From NCBI GenBank assembly GCA_046318115.1, contig JBKCVA010000078.1:67103-131102 (forward strand): a DNA stretch of 64,000 bases. The letters are read 5' to 3'. The translations under genes and the position numbers were made by a program. Shown here piece after piece: positions 1 through 10,723 of this stretch. The stretch comes from Aquimonas sp046318115 (GTDB taxonomy: Bacteria; Pseudomonadota; Gammaproteobacteria; Xanthomonadales; Xanthomonadaceae). The notes beneath the pieces were generated by a model. That model was given only the letters and a program-made list of their open reading frames with translations. It searched no databases and was not told the origin of the DNA. The stretch's first letter is position 1. Each line of letters starts with the position of its first letter.

Positions 1-17
1 CCTGCTTCGCTAAGGCC

Positions 18-1679
18 ATGCCGCGCGCCCTGATTTGCCTGATGTTCTGTCTACTGTTGAGCGGTCTCGTGCGGACGGCGGCCGCGGGCGAACTCGCGTT
101 GGATGTGCGCGTGCAGCCGCACGCGCCGGCTGAGGCATCTCAGGCCCGGACCTTGAGTCACCCCGGCTGGCGCAACCGGATACTGTCCAGTGCCGCACCG
201 CGTGCAACGCTGCTCATCCGTCCACGGTCGGGCGAGTGGCCGCGCGGCGCGTGGGTGCTGCAGCTTCGGATCTCCCCCTTGCATCGCGTACAGCTCGAGG
301 TGGGGGATCAGCGCACCGCCTGGACACGTGGCCTGAACCCGCAGCCGGGCGTGCCTGCCGGACACGGCGATGTCGCTTTCGCACTGGCTGAACTGCCCAC
401 CGACGGCGCGCCCCTGCGCGTGCATCTCGATGCCCGCGGCGTGCTCGCATCCACCGTGGCCGTGCGCCTGTTGCCGGACGCGGTATACCGCGCGGAGGAT
501 GCCGCCTGGCTCGCCTATGCCGGCGCCACGCTTGCGGTGATGCTCGCGATGGCAACGATGGCGCTGTTGTTTGCCGCCTACCTGCGCGATTCCAGTTTCC
601 TCTGGTACGCAGGCTATCTCCTGGCCTACGTTTGGATACTCGGGCTGCAGAGCGGCTTTCTCGCCTCGCCTTTTGGCCTGAGCTTCCCCGCCGAGGGCGG
701 CCCGCTGTCCGGGCGCGTGGCGACCGCCGCGGCGGTCGCCTGCGCGGCCATGTTTCTCGACCGTTTCGCCCACCTGAGCGTGTATGCCCCGCGTCTGCGC
801 CGCGGCCTGCACGGCCTCGCCGGCGCCATCGTGCTGACCAGCCTCGCCTCGCTGCTGCCCGTGCCCCAGCTGGTGCAGATCGCCCGCGCATTGACCAATC
901 CCCTGATCATCCTTGGTGGGCCGCTGCTGCTGGTGACGGCCCTGTGGGCCGCGGCGCGCGGCTCGCGCTACGCCCTGATCTTCACGATTGGCTGGGCGCC
1001 GCTGCTGGTGGTCACGGTCATGGGCAGCCTGCAGATGTTCGGCTTGTTCAGCGATTGGCTGTGGCTGGACAACGCCGGCATGGCGGCGGGTGCGTTCGAG
1101 GCGCTGGTGCTTTCGGCAGGCTTGGCCTACCGAAGCATGGAACTGCGCCGCGACCGTGACTCGGCCCGGTTACTCGCCGATGTCGATCCGCTCACCGGCC
1201 TGCTCAACCGGCGCGCATGGAGCGAGCGAGCGCGACTGCTGATGGTGGATTCGCCTGACCCGCTGACCGTGCTCTTCATCGACCTCGATCACTTCAAGGC
1301 GCTGAACGATCTCCACGGTCACGACCTGGGCGATCGCGCCCTCGCGGCTGTCGCCGCCTGCCTCAAGCGCGGTCTTCGCGCCAAGGATCTGCTGGGGCGC
1401 CACGGCGGCGAGGAGATGGTGGTGGCGCTGCCCGGTTGCGACCTCGATGCCGCCGCTCGCATCGCTGAACAGTTGCGCCGCGCGGCGTCCAACCTGCGCA
1501 TGTCCACGGCGGATGGTGCGAAGGGCGAATCGCCACGACTCACCCTCAGCATTGGCGTCGCCCGCCAGCGCCAGGGCGAGTCTCTCGAATCCCTGGTCCG
1601 TCGCGCTGACGCGGCGATGTACACCGCCAAGCGGGGCGGGCGCGATCGGGTGGCGGTGGATCGCGAAGCCTTTGGTTGA
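18..1679 (+). CDS. Membrane diguanylate cyclase, 7TMR-DISM type with GGDEF domain
   Basis: Predicted to make cyclic di-GMP from two GTP at the inner membrane in response to a periplasmic signal. A signal peptide (about residues 1-23) precedes a periplasmic region of about 135 residues. Seven or so hydrophobic helices follow (about 163-375), then a cytoplasmic GGDEF domain beginning near DPLTG (about 389). The catalytic loop reads GGEEM (463-467): the Glu variant of the third position is normal, but Met replaces the usual Phe. An RAKD motif exactly five residues before it matches the RxxD inhibitory site, so feedback control by c-di-GMP is likely. The signal is unknown. Only 17 bases precede the start, so the promoter cannot be judged. 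Confidence 0.9.
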   Translation: MPRALICLMFCLLLSGLVRTAAAGELALDVRVQPHAPAEASQARTLSHPGWRNRILSSAAPRATLLIRPRSGEWPRGAWVLQLRISPLHRVQLEVGDQRTAWTRGLNPQPGVPAGHGDVAFALAELPTDGAPLRVHLDARGVLASTVAVRLLPDAVYRAEDAAWLAYAGATLAVMLAMATMALLFAAYLRDSSFLWYAGYLLAYVWILGLQSGFLASPFGLSFPAEGGPLSGRVATAAAVACAAMFLDRFAHLSVYAPRLRRGLHGLAGAIVLTSLASLLPVPQLVQIARALTNPLIILGGPLLLVTALWAAARGSRYALIFTIGWAPLLVVTVMGSLQMFGLFSDWLWLDNAGMAAGAFEALVLSAGLAYRSMELRRDRDSARLLADVDPLTGLLNRRAWSERARLLMVDSPDPLTVLFIDLDHFKALNDLHGHDLGDRALAAVAACLKRGLRAKDLLGRHGGEEMVVALPGCDLDAAARIAEQLRRAASNLRMSTADGAKGESPRLTLSIGVARQRQGESLESLVRRADAAMYTAKRGGRDRVAVDREAFG

Positions 1680-1702
1680 CCGGTGTTGCAACGGACGCGG
1701 GC

Positions 1703-3000
1703 CTACAGACGTCCTGCGCGCTTCATCGCCAGGTAGTGGTCGACCAGCGCGCCGGGCAGCTGGCTGGCGGTGACGTCGAGCACGGTCGCCCCCTGTGCGC
1801 GAAGCGCCCCATGCACACGCTGCCGCAGGTCGAGATACTGGGCGGCGGCGCTGGCTTCGAGGGCGGTGTCGACGCGCTCGGGTCGCTGCTCGATCAGCTC
1901 GTCGAGCATCGCTTCGCGCAGGCTGGCGACGCAGACCAGGTGGCGCCGCTGCAGCTGGCGCACGCCCGCCAGCAGGTCCTCGATGTCCTCGTCGCGAGCG
2001 TTGGTGACGATCAGCACGAGTGCGCGGCGCGGCTGGCGCGCGCCCAGCTGCATCGCGGCCTCGATGTAGTCGGTGGCCACCGGCTGCGGCTGCAGGTCGT
2101 AGACCGTGTCGAGCAGGCGGTCGATTGCGCCCAGGCCGCGGGCTGGCGGCATCCAGCGCGATTCGCCGCCACTGGCCATCAGGCCCACCGAGTCGCCCTG
2201 GCGCAGGGCGATGAAGGCGACCAGCAGGCTGGCGTTCAAGGCGTGGTCGAAGTGGCTGAGGCTGCCGTCGTGCGCGAGCATCCGGCGGCCAGTGTCGACC
2301 AGCAGCACCACCTGCTGGTTGCGCTCGTCCTGGTAATCGCGCGAGATCAGCTTCTGTGCCCGGCGGGTGGCCTTCCAGTCGATCTGGCGCAGGCTGTCGC
2401 CGGTGCGGTACTCGCGCAGCTGATGGAACTCGGTGCCCTCGCCGCGGCGGCGGTGCTGGTGCGCGCCGATGACGCGGCTGGCGCGGTCGGTGCCGACCAG
2501 GGCGAGGTGGCTGACGCGGGCGAAGTCCGGGTAGACGCGAACGGCGCTGCGCAGGGCCTGGGTCATCCGCCGCGTCCACAGCCGCCAGGGTGAATGCAGC
2601 CGCAGGGCGCAGCCCTCGAAATGGGCGGCGCCGCGCTGCTGCGGATGCAGGGTGTAGGCGAGCACGCTGCGCCCCTGAGCGGGCAGGCTGAGGCGCTGCG
2701 GAAGATTCTCCACAGTCCACTGCGCGGGGTGCAGGTCGAAGACCTCGAGACGCTGCCCTTCGAGCCCGCCACTCACCGCCAGCTCGACCGTCAGCGGATG
2801 CCCGACCGCCACCACGCGCGGCAGCCGGCGCTCCACCTCCGGCACTGGCAGCAGGCGCAAGCGCGCAACGTCGATGGCCGCCAGCGCGAGCACGAAGACG
2901 CTGGCGCCCAGCAGGGGGCCAGGGCCGGACAGACCGAACGCGAGCGCCGCGCCCGGCAGGGCGAGCAGGCCCAGCGCCAGCACCAGCAGGCGGGTGGGCC

Positions 3001-3004
<4 letters not shown>
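1703..3004 (-). CDS. DUF58 domain-containing membrane protein
   Basis: Last gene of the six-gene RDD-to-DUF58 operon. The start is taken as a GTG overlapping the moxR stop codon by three bases (GTGA), giving 433 residues; reading further upstream would run inside moxR. Two hydrophobic helices occupy the first 45 or so residues. The DUF58 core follows, with a REYRTGDSLRQIDWKATRR block (about residues 235-255) and a von Willebrand A-like strand VVLLVDTGRR just after it. DUF58 proteins habitually pair with MoxR AAA+ ATPases and are thought to help assemble or activate other proteins. The substrate here is unknown. Confidence 0.88.
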
Positions 3005-3998
<994 letters not shown>

Positions 3999-4002
<4 letters not shown>

Positions 4003-5201
4003 GGGCGGGTGCTCAGTCGATGAAGGATGCGCACCGTCTCGGCCAGTGCGGCCGGGCGGTCGATGCCGAGGCCGAACAGGGCCTGTTCGACGGCAGGGAT
4101 GGAGAGCCCGTGGCGCGCGGCCAGGGCCTGGGCCAGGTCGCGCGCGGGCAGGGCGGCGATTTCCGGAGAGGACAGCGCCAGCCGCTGCAGCACGCGTTGG
4201 CGCAGAGGCTTCAGCAGCGCGCTGCCCTGGCGCCGTCGCAGCGCCAGCTCGGCGGCTGCACGCAGATGCTCGCGCAGGGCGCGACGCGGCTGCGCCACGT
4301 CCGGCTGCAGCGGCCCGAAGCGCTGGCTGCGCAGCCACAGCCAGGCGAGCAGGGCGAGCAGCAGGGGCAGCAGGATCGGCCAGCCATGACGGACGATCAG
4401 AACGTGCAGGGGCGGCAGGTCGGCCGAATAGACCAGCAGCACCTCAGGCTCGGCTTCCAGCGCAGGCGCCAGCAGCTGCCATGCGAGTGCGGCATGGCTG
4501 TGCGAGCGCAGCGCGCGCGTTTCCAGAAAGCCAAGATCACTGGCGAACGTTATGCGTCCCGCCCCGTGCGGCAGGCGCGCCAGCAGCCAACCGTCCTTCG
4601 CATTGCCCCAGCTCCAGTCGAAGCGGGCGTCGTCGAAGCTCTCCCCCGCCAGCAGGCGCAGCGAGGCGCACCACTCCGTTTCGCGGCCGCGCAAGGCATC
4701 CAGGTCGAACAGGTCCTCCAGCGCGGGCAGCTCGGGAGCGCCGCCACGGGCGCGCTTGGCCGCCTTCTGCGCAGCCGCTGGCACTGCGTAGTTCCACTCG
4801 ATGCAGCTGTAGCCCGGCACTGTGAACAGATCGAAGAAGCCCAGCAGCGGAGCCGAATCGTCTTCGCCGGGCGGCAGCGCCACCACCAGTTCGCCACCGG
4901 CATGGACCCAGTCGAGCAGCTTGTCATTGGCGTTTCCCGACAGCCCGCGCACGTCGCCGCTCATCACGACGAGGCCCGGCGGCCTGGGCAAGGTATCGGC
5001 GCGGAACACCGCCTGGGTATCGACCGTGAGCCCGCGCGCGCGCAGCACCTGCTGCAGACCGTACAGCGGGTTGATGCGCGCCTCGCCGCTCAGGGGCAGC
5101 GCGCGGGTGACTTCCTTGAGTTCGAAGGTTCGCCACCACCACACGCCAAGTGCGGTGAGGACCAGCAGCAACAGGCCGACGATCAGATGACTGCGGTTCA
5201 T
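3999..5201 (-). CDS. DUF4350 domain-containing membrane protein
   Basis: 400 residues. An N-terminal membrane helix (about residues 5-24) is followed by a long extracytoplasmic DUF4350 region (about 40-240) with the fold-type motif DKLLDWVHAGGELVVALPPGEDDS. A second hydrophobic segment sits near 270-292 and a basic cytoplasmic tail follows. DUF4350 proteins are typical companions of MoxR and DUF4129 genes and have no assigned biochemical activity. It overlaps both neighbours by four bases. The function is unknown; membership of the operon is the main clue. Confidence 0.85.
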
Positions 5202-6862
5202 GCGGACGCGCCCCCGTCAGCCGCGGTCTCGTGGCGACGCCAGAGGTCCACCAGTTCGTCGAACTCCGCCTCGCTGGGCAGGCGGTCGGCATAGGCGGCC
5301 GACTGCCAGCGCTGCACGATCCGCGGGAACACCCCGCCGAAGCCCTGCACGCCCAGCCTTCGGGCGCGTCGCAGGCAGTCCGCCTCGGTACTGCCGGGCG
5401 GCAGCGGCTCGCCGGTGGCTTCGACGACGCGCTCGACGCCGCCGGCGTAGAGCAAAGCGAGAGCGGCGCGACGCTGGCCCTGGGCCCAAAGCGCCTGCGC
5501 GGCTGCGAGCAGGTCCTCGGGCAAGGGCTCGGGCGCTTGGGCAGCGTCCTCGTGGCGCAGCCGCGGTCCGCGGCGGCGCTCGATCTCCACGCCCATCACC
5601 GGCAGCCAGCGGCGGTGTGTGGCGATCAGCAGCACCAGCAGCGCGGCGGCGAGCAGCCAGAGGATGTTCTCCATCAGGAAGGCGAGCCCACGGCCCAGGC
5701 TGTGCAGCCAGCCGAGATCCATGCGCGACTGTTCGCGGCGTGTCTGGGGCTTCTCGCGCGGGACCCAGATCGACTGCGTGCCAACCGGACTCAGTGCGTC
5801 CTGTTCGTAGACCTCGGCGGCCTGCACCACGAAGTCGTCGGTGCCTTCGCGATACTCGTGGGCGAACACCTGGCGCAGGCGGTCTCCGTCTTCGGGTTTC
5901 ACTTCGCTCGATCCGCCCGGGCCGACGTGGTCGTAACGGCTGGGCTCTTCGTGCCGGGTGCGCAGGCTGGGCTCCGAATCATTGAAGGTCTCTTCGACCT
6001 TGGGCGCGTCCGCCGCAGCCTCGTCCTGTGCCCGGGCCGGTGCCGCCAGCGAAAGACTGAGCAGCAACAGCGGTGGCGCGAGCAGCGCGAGCAGCGCTTG
6101 CCCGCCGCCGTTGATCCGCGCGACCAGCCGACGGAAGCCGAGTTCGATGTCCCAGGCTTCAATCTGCGTACGGCGGTTGAGGTAGAGCGCGAAGCCGGCG
6201 CCCACGTAGAAGGGCGCGATCAGGCTCGCGCCGATCCAGAAGATCAGGTTGAGCAACAGCTGCGCCCACAGCGGCGGCGCCTCGAACAGGGTTTCCCAGA
6301 GCGCTTGCGCGGCGGGCTCCATGAACTCGATCGGGGTCAGCGTGAGTGCCAGGCCGATCAGGCCGAAGGCCAGCACGGCCTCGACGTTGGCGCAGACCAG
6401 CAGCACCAGTGCCGCGGTGCCGCTGGCGTTGCGCGCGAGTGCCTGGCGTCTCGCGCGGCGCAGCGGGCCGCTGACACCCTCCAGCAGATCCACCGGCATC
6501 AGCAGCGCGCGCGAGGGCGACAGGCGCAGCCACAGCAGCCAGGGCCAGATCGAGCGGGCGAAGTGGAATTGCCCGCGAAGGGTTTCGCGCACGCCGGGTG
6601 CGGCGCCGAACACGCCGCGCGAGAGCACATACAGCGGAGCGCGTTCGAAGGCCGGCTTCAGCCACCAGAGCAGCAGCGGCGGCAGCCACATCAGATCCAG
6701 CCACCAGGCGGCCGCATTGAGCACGGCAAACACGGGCAGGGTGGTCGCCAGCCAGCTCAGCCACACCACGCGAGCATGTCGGCGGGTGAGCGCGAAGCCC
6801 AGCTCCACGGCCTCCCAGCCCGAGCGCGGGCGCAGCACCACGGAGAGATCGTCAATCCGCAT
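5198..6862 (-). CDS. DUF4129 domain-containing multi-pass membrane protein
   Basis: 554 residues. The N-terminal half has about five hydrophobic helices (about residues 40-290) rich in Trp and Leu. A polar, acidic stretch follows (about 290-400), then another helix near 415-432. The C-terminal cytoplasmic DUF4129 region (about 455-545) contains AAQALWAQGQRRAALALLYAGGVERVVEATG, a TPR-like helical module usual for this family. The N-terminal part resembles membrane-anchored glycerophosphoryl-diester-phosphodiesterase-like regions seen in the same cluster elsewhere, but I see no catalytic motif. It overlaps the next gene by four bases and the SpoIIM-like gene by eleven. Confidence 0.82.
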   Translation of the reverse strand: MRIDDLSVVLRPRSGWEAVELGFALTRRHARVVWLSWLATTLPVFAVLNAAAWWLDLMWLPPLLLWWLKPAFERAPLYVLSRGVFGAAPGVRETLRGQFHFARSIWPWLLWLRLSPSRALLMPVDLLEGVSGPLRRARRQALARNASGTAALVLLVCANVEAVLAFGLIGLALTLTPIEFMEPAAQALWETLFEAPPLWAQLLLNLIFWIGASLIAPFYVGAGFALYLNRRTQIEAWDIELGFRRLVARINGGGQALLALLAPPLLLLSLSLAAPARAQDEAAADAPKVEETFNDSEPSLRTRHEEPSRYDHVGPGGSSEVKPEDGDRLRQVFAHEYREGTDDFVVQAAEVYEQDALSPVGTQSIWVPREKPQTRREQSRMDLGWLHSLGRGLAFLMENILWLLAAALLVLLIATHRRWLPVMGVEIERRRGPRLRHEDAAQAPEPLPEDLLAAAQALWAQGQRRAALALLYAGGVERVVEATGEPLPPGSTEADCLRRARRLGVQGFGGVFPRIVQRWQSAAYADRLPSEAEFDELVDLWRRHETAADGGASA

Positions 6863-7877
6863 GCAGGCTCCCGCGGCCGCGCCCGGCCAGCAGCAGCCAG
6901 GCGAGGAACAGCACCCACAGGCTGATGCCGACGGCGTACTTCACCAGCGCCGGAATCGAACCGATCGACGACCAGAAGGCTTCGATGAAGGCCGCCAGCA
7001 CCAGCATCGCGAATACGCCGAGGATGATCCGCGCGCCGTCGATGCCGGTCTCCTTGAAGGCGCGCAGCCGCGTGCGCTGGCCGGGCATGAGCAGGCTGAG
7101 GCCGAGCTTGAGGCCGGCCCCACCCGACAGCACGATCGCCAGCAGCTCGGGCGCCGAGTGGCCGGAAACGAAGCGCCAGAACGGGTCGCCGGAACCGATC
7201 GCGGTGAGATGGCCGGCGGCGCTGCCGTGGAAGACGCCGTTGAATACGAGGGCGAAAGCCGCGCCGATACCGGCGATCAGTCCCATCGCGAAGGTGCGGA
7301 AGCCGATGCTGACGTTGTTCAGGATGTAGAAACCGAACATCTGCAGATCCGAGCCGCTGTCGCGGCCCAGTCGCGTGTGCTTGGCGGCGGGGTCGTACAT
7401 GGCCTCCATCTCTCTGAGCTGTTCATGGCCCATGATCAGCGTGGCCAGCTCGGGCCGGTACTGCAGCAGCACGAGGCAGACCAGGAAGGGGCCGAAGTAG
7501 AGCAGCCCCGCCGCCAGCATCACCCCGCGCCAAGCGCGCACGCGCTGCGGAAACTCGCGAGCGAAGAAATCGACGATGCGCCCGAGGCGCGCGCGCGGCG
7601 GGCGATACAGGGCGAGGTGCCCGCGCTCGGCGAGGTGGCGCAGTCGCTCGATCAGCGCCTGGCCGTAGCCGCGGCGTTCGGCGAGCGCCAATTGCTGGCA
7701 GAGCCGACGGTAGGCGGCTGGAAACTCCAGGTCGCCGAGCGCCTCGACCGGCGGGGCGTCCGGCAGCGGCGGTGGCGCTGCGGGCTTGGCTGCGCTGCGC
7801 CGTGGGACCGCACTCAGCCACGCCTCGAGCCGCTGCCACTCGGCGGCATGCAGGGCCTCGAACTGCGCCTGTTTCAT
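6852..7877 (-). CDS. Stage II sporulation protein M (SpoIIM/DUF95) family membrane protein
   Basis: 341 residues with a soluble N-terminal region (about 1-100) and five to six predicted helices after it. The family hallmark FGFYILNNVSIGFRTFAMGLIAGIG lies near 185-210, followed by a conserved HGSAAGHLTAIGSGDPFWRFVSGHSAPELLAI block. In Bacillus SpoIIM organises peptidoglycan-hydrolase complexes. In non-sporulating Gram-negatives the homologue sits in RDD/MoxR/DUF58 operons and its role is not known. It starts four bases inside the RDD gene and overlaps the DUF4129 gene by eleven bases. Confidence 0.87.
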   Translation of the reverse strand: MKQAQFEALHAAEWQRLEAWLSAVPRRSAAKPAAPPPLPDAPPVEALGDLEFPAAYRRLCQQLALAERRGYGQALIERLRHLAERGHLALYRPPRARLGRIVDFFAREFPQRVRAWRGVMLAAGLLYFGPFLVCLVLLQYRPELATLIMGHEQLREMEAMYDPAAKHTRLGRDSGSDLQMFGFYILNNVSIGFRTFAMGLIAGIGAAFALVFNGVFHGSAAGHLTAIGSGDPFWRFVSGHSAPELLAIVLSGGAGLKLGLSLLMPGQRTRLRAFKETGIDGARIILGVFAMLVLAAFIEAFWSSIGSIPALVKYAVGISLWVLFLAWLLLAGRGRGSLHAD

Positions 7878-8578
7878 CGCTTGACTCCGCGCTGGCCGGT
7901 CAGCGCCGCCGCCATGCCCAGAACCTCCTCCAGGCCGGCCTCGCCGGCGCGACCGCTGAGCGGCTGTAGCAGCCCGGCCAGCTCAAGCTGGCGCTCGGGA
8001 CTGAGCTGGGCGTGGCGCTCGCCGAACTCGATCAGTGCCTCGCGCTCGGGTCGCTTCAGCGGCGGTGGATCGATCGGGGTCGCCGCGATCACTGCGTGCC
8101 CTCTCGGGGGGGGCGGCACGTGCACCACCAGGGTGCCGGCGGCCATGTCGCCCAAACGGCGGCTGCGGCCGTCGAGCAGGCTGGTGACGACGCCCACCGC
8201 ATAGCCGAAGGGCAGCATGTCGAAGGTGCGCAGCAGGTTGCGGGTGGCCGAGGCGACCCAGCCGACGGGTGTGCCGTCGGCATGCACGACGCGCAGGCCC
8301 AGCAGCTTCTTGCCCGGGGTCTGACCGCGCCAGAACAGCTCGAACAACACGGGGTAGAGCCACATCAGGGCGAACATCGCGATCATGTGCAGGCCGCTGC
8401 CGGCGCGCCCCATGAACAGCAGGGCCATGCCCAGCAGCCAAAGCACCACCAGTCGCAGCAGCAGGTCCAGCACCCAGGCGATGGCCCGCGGCGCCATGCC
8501 GGCGGGCAGCAGGTGGAGACGGATGCCCTCGGGGGTTTCGATTTCGATGCGGGTGTCGAGCAGTGGACGTGCATTCAT
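7874..8578 (-). CDS. RDD family membrane protein
   Basis: First gene of the six-gene operon. It has 234 residues from the ATG chosen here; the open frame continues upstream but that part looks non-coding. The RDD region (about residues 25-170) has three hydrophobic helices, an early Arg in the MAPRAIAWVLDLLLR segment and the RGQTPGKKLLGLRVVHADG motif typical of the family. The C-terminal tail is soluble and Pro/Arg-rich. RDD proteins are poorly characterised; some act in ion transport. The upstream gap holds the terminator of the preceding gene and presumably the operon promoter. Confidence 0.85.
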   Translation of the reverse strand: MNARPLLDTRIEIETPEGIRLHLLPAGMAPRAIAWVLDLLLRLVVLWLLGMALLFMGRAGSGLHMIAMFALMWLYPVLFELFWRGQTPGKKLLGLRVVHADGTPVGWVASATRNLLRTFDMLPFGYAVGVVTSLLDGRSRRLGDMAAGTLVVHVPPPPRGHAVIAATPIDPPPLKRPEREALIEFGERHAQLSPERQLELAGLLQPLSGRAGEAGLEEVLGMAAALTGQRGVKR

Positions 8579-8721
8579 GCAGACATGCACCCGCGCAGAT
8601 TGGAAAGGCCGCTCAAGGGCCACAGCGTGCTCATCAACACCGCAAGACGTCCCCGCGATCGAACAAGGCCAGCGGCGGAAGGTGCGAAGCCGGCGTCGCG
8701 GCACTGTAGCGGGGGAGGCTG

Positions 8722-8758
8722 CAAAAGCAAGCCCCGCCGCAGGGTGGCGCGGCGGGGC
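8722..8758 (-). terminator. Rho-independent terminator after the glycine-zipper lipoprotein gene
   Basis: A perfect 10-bp stem (8731-8740 with 8749-8758) and an 8-nt loop are followed on the minus strand by a T-rich run (complement of 8722-8730). It lies 31 bases past the stop of the lipoprotein gene and upstream of the RDD operon, so it separates the two transcription units. Confidence 0.8.
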
Positions 8759-8788
8759 CCGGGGTGTCACACGGCGGCGGCAGGCGGA

Positions 8789-9223
8789 TTACTGCAGGCG
8801 AGCGCGGTTGCCGCTGACGCGGACGTAGCTCCCTTCACGGATGCCGTTGAGTTCGGGCTGGGTGACGATGATGCGGCGGCCGTCATCCATCAGCACGTAG
8901 AGCTCATAGCGCGGCGCCGAGCGTGAATCTTTCTCCAGCGCGTTGCCGGCGACGCCGCCTGCGATCGCGCCTGCCACGGTCGCTGCCGCGCGACCGGATC
9001 CGCCACCGACCTGGTTGCCGAGCACGCCGCCGATGATGCCGCCGAGCACCGCGCCGGCACCGGTCGACTCGCGCTGGCCGTAGACGCGGTCGATGCGCTC
9101 GACCTGGCCGCAGTCGTAGCAGCGGGCATAGCCGTCGCTGGGCCCGTAGCTGTGCGGTGCAGTGCTGACACAGGCGGAAAGAAGGAGGGCGAGCAGGGCG
9201 GTGATCAGCAGTCGAGTACGCAT
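8789..9223 (-). CDS. Glycine-zipper 2TM domain lipoprotein (SlyB / 17-kDa antigen-like)
   Basis: 144 residues. A lipoprotein signal ends at the lipobox LLLSAC (Cys18), so it is probably lipidated and sent to the outer membrane. A glycine zipper with alternating Gly (GAVLGGIIGGVLGNQVGGG and AIAGGVAGNALE, about residues 57-98) is typical of the Rickettsia 17-kDa antigen and SlyB families, which stabilise the envelope. The C-terminal 45 residues resemble the small beta-rich tail of such proteins (YELYVLMDDGRRIIV). It is monocistronic with its own terminator. Confidence 0.88.
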   Translation of the reverse strand: MRTRLLITALLALLLSACVSTAPHSYGPSDGYARCYDCGQVERIDRVYGQRESTGAGAVLGGIIGGVLGNQVGGGSGRAAATVAGAIAGGVAGNALEKDSRSAPRYELYVLMDDGRRIIVTQPELNGIREGSYVRVSGNRARLQ

Positions 9224-9374
9224 GGAGAACCTCTTCGCGTTGAGCGGGATCAGGCCTGCGCTGAGCGCCGCGCGGCCCGGGGCTTGAACCTGAACCGCGG
9301 CGCCTGAACCCCGGCTAGCTCGACCGCTCTGCGTTCAGCCTCGGTGGGGTGCAGTCCAGCGTGCGTGAACGCGC

Positions 9375-9785
9375 TCAGCCGCGGCTGAAGTCGCGGTGGC
9401 AGCTGTCGCAGCTGTTGTGGACCGCGGTCAAGGCCTCTTTGCGCTGGGCGCAGCTTGCGTCTCCGGGCAAGGCCAGGGCCGCGTCGAGACGATCGCGCAT
9501 CTGCTGCGCGTGACGTCCGAACAGCTCGGGTTCGAAGCCCTGTTCGAGGAACAAGGGCTCGACGTCATCGGCCATGCCGCGCATCACCTGCAGCTGCCGT
9601 GCGCCGTTCGATGCGCTGCAGCCGCTCTCGATGGCCTTGCGCGCCTCGCCCAGCTGGTATTTCAGGGTCACCATCGCGGCCGTGTGCGGACGCGAGCCTT
9701 TCTTGATGTTGCCGAGACTGAGAAACGTCGCGGTAAGCATGGCGCCGGCGAGCAGGCCGACGATCAGCGACAGCAGGATCTTCAT
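9375..9785 (-). CDS. Small c'-type cytochrome
   Basis: 136 residues. An N-terminal helix (about 4-24) serves as a signal or anchor. A helical domain follows and a single heme-binding motif CDSCH sits near the extreme C-terminus (about residues 126-130). A C-terminal CxxCH on a four-helix body is the cytochrome c' / c556 layout. It would be exported and given covalent heme in the periplasm. Two further cysteines (in SGCSAS and ASCAQ) could form a disulfide. No partner oxidoreductase is adjacent, so the electron-transfer role is open. Confidence 0.75.
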   Translation of the reverse strand: MKILLSLIVGLLAGAMLTATFLSLGNIKKGSRPHTAAMVTLKYQLGEARKAIESGCSASNGARQLQVMRGMADDVEPLFLEQGFEPELFGRHAQQMRDRLDAALALPGDASCAQRKEALTAVHNSCDSCHRDFSRG

Positions 9786-9879
9786 GTGGCGGGCATGTGT
9801 GGAAAGACCTGAAGGATAGCGGAGACAGCGCAGTGTGCCGGTGAGCTCAGGGCGTGGTGCAGAGATCCGGGGCGAGCGC

Positions 9880-10506
9880 TCACTCGGCTGGTGGAAGCGT
9901 CTCTGCGAGGCCCAGCGGTCGGCCTTCGTTGTCCTCGATGAAGGCCAGCCACTCTTCGCGGCCGTCGGCATGTCGGTGCACGCGATGCGGCGCGCCAAGC
10001 GGCTTGGCGCCGCGCGCAAGCAGGGCGTCGTAGTGGTCGTGCAGACGCTCGACGCGGAAGTAGAGCAGCGATTCGCCGCCGCTGGGCGTCTGGCTGAGCA
10101 TCGGCCGCACGCCACCGCAGTCGAAAAAAGCCAGGGTGTCGAAGGTGAACAGGTGCGGCAGTCCAAGCACATCGCGATACCAGCGCTCGGCGGCGTGGAT
10201 GTCGCTGACGCCGCGGGCGATCTGGGCAAGGGGGCCAAAGGCGGGTGTAGGCATTTCGTCGGATCTCCTTGAGGGTGCAATCGGGGCGACCACGCCGGGC
10301 ACGCCGCGCCACAGCCGCAGCTGCCGGCGGTCGCGCAGTCCAAGCTTCTGCAGCGCGTTGCTGACGTGGAACTTCACCGCGTCGATCCCCACGCCAAGGC
10401 GTCGCGCCATCGCCGGGTTGCTGAGGCCATGGCGCACGCCGTCGACCACGCGCCATTCCGCGGGCGTGAGCACATCGGGATGAACTGGGCGGCCGCGCTT
10501 GCGCAT
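9880..10506 (-). CDS. LuxR-type HTH fused to a glyoxalase/VOC domain
   Basis: One uninterrupted 208-residue frame. Residues 10-68 form a LuxR/GerE-type winged helix with the usual core SNPAMARRLGVGIDAVKFHVSNALQKL. Residues 85-205 form a VOC fold (glyoxalase/bleomycin-resistance) with metal-ligand-like positions spread over HAAERWYRDVLGLP and an E near the C-terminus. An internal ATG at 10254 has a strong ribosome-binding site (AAGGAG ten bases before) and would give a normal 124-residue stand-alone VOC protein, so both forms may be made. The role is unknown; it could be a one-component regulator that senses a small molecule through the VOC domain. Confidence 0.8.
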   Translation of the reverse strand: MRKRGRPVHPDVLTPAEWRVVDGVRHGLSNPAMARRLGVGIDAVKFHVSNALQKLGLRDRRQLRLWRGVPGVVAPIAPSRRSDEMPTPAFGPLAQIARGVSDIHAAERWYRDVLGLPHLFTFDTLAFFDCGGVRPMLSQTPSGGESLLYFRVERLHDHYDALLARGAKPLGAPHRVHRHADGREEWLAFIEDNEGRPLGLAETLPPAE

Positions 10507-10723
10507 CGTTTCGGGGAGTCTCCTGCAGCGCGTGGAGCGACCGCAGGTGCCCAGATGAAGGTGGCCTGCCGGCTGCGGCGTTCAGCGCGTGCAACATAGC
10601 CCGAAGCGCCAGCGAATATCCCTACCCGATACCTGCCGGCCTGCGCTCGCCGCTGTCGTCCGGCGCGCCCGGACACTACACTCGCGCGCCACCGCGAACA
10701 CCCTCCCAGAACGCTGCCTGCCC

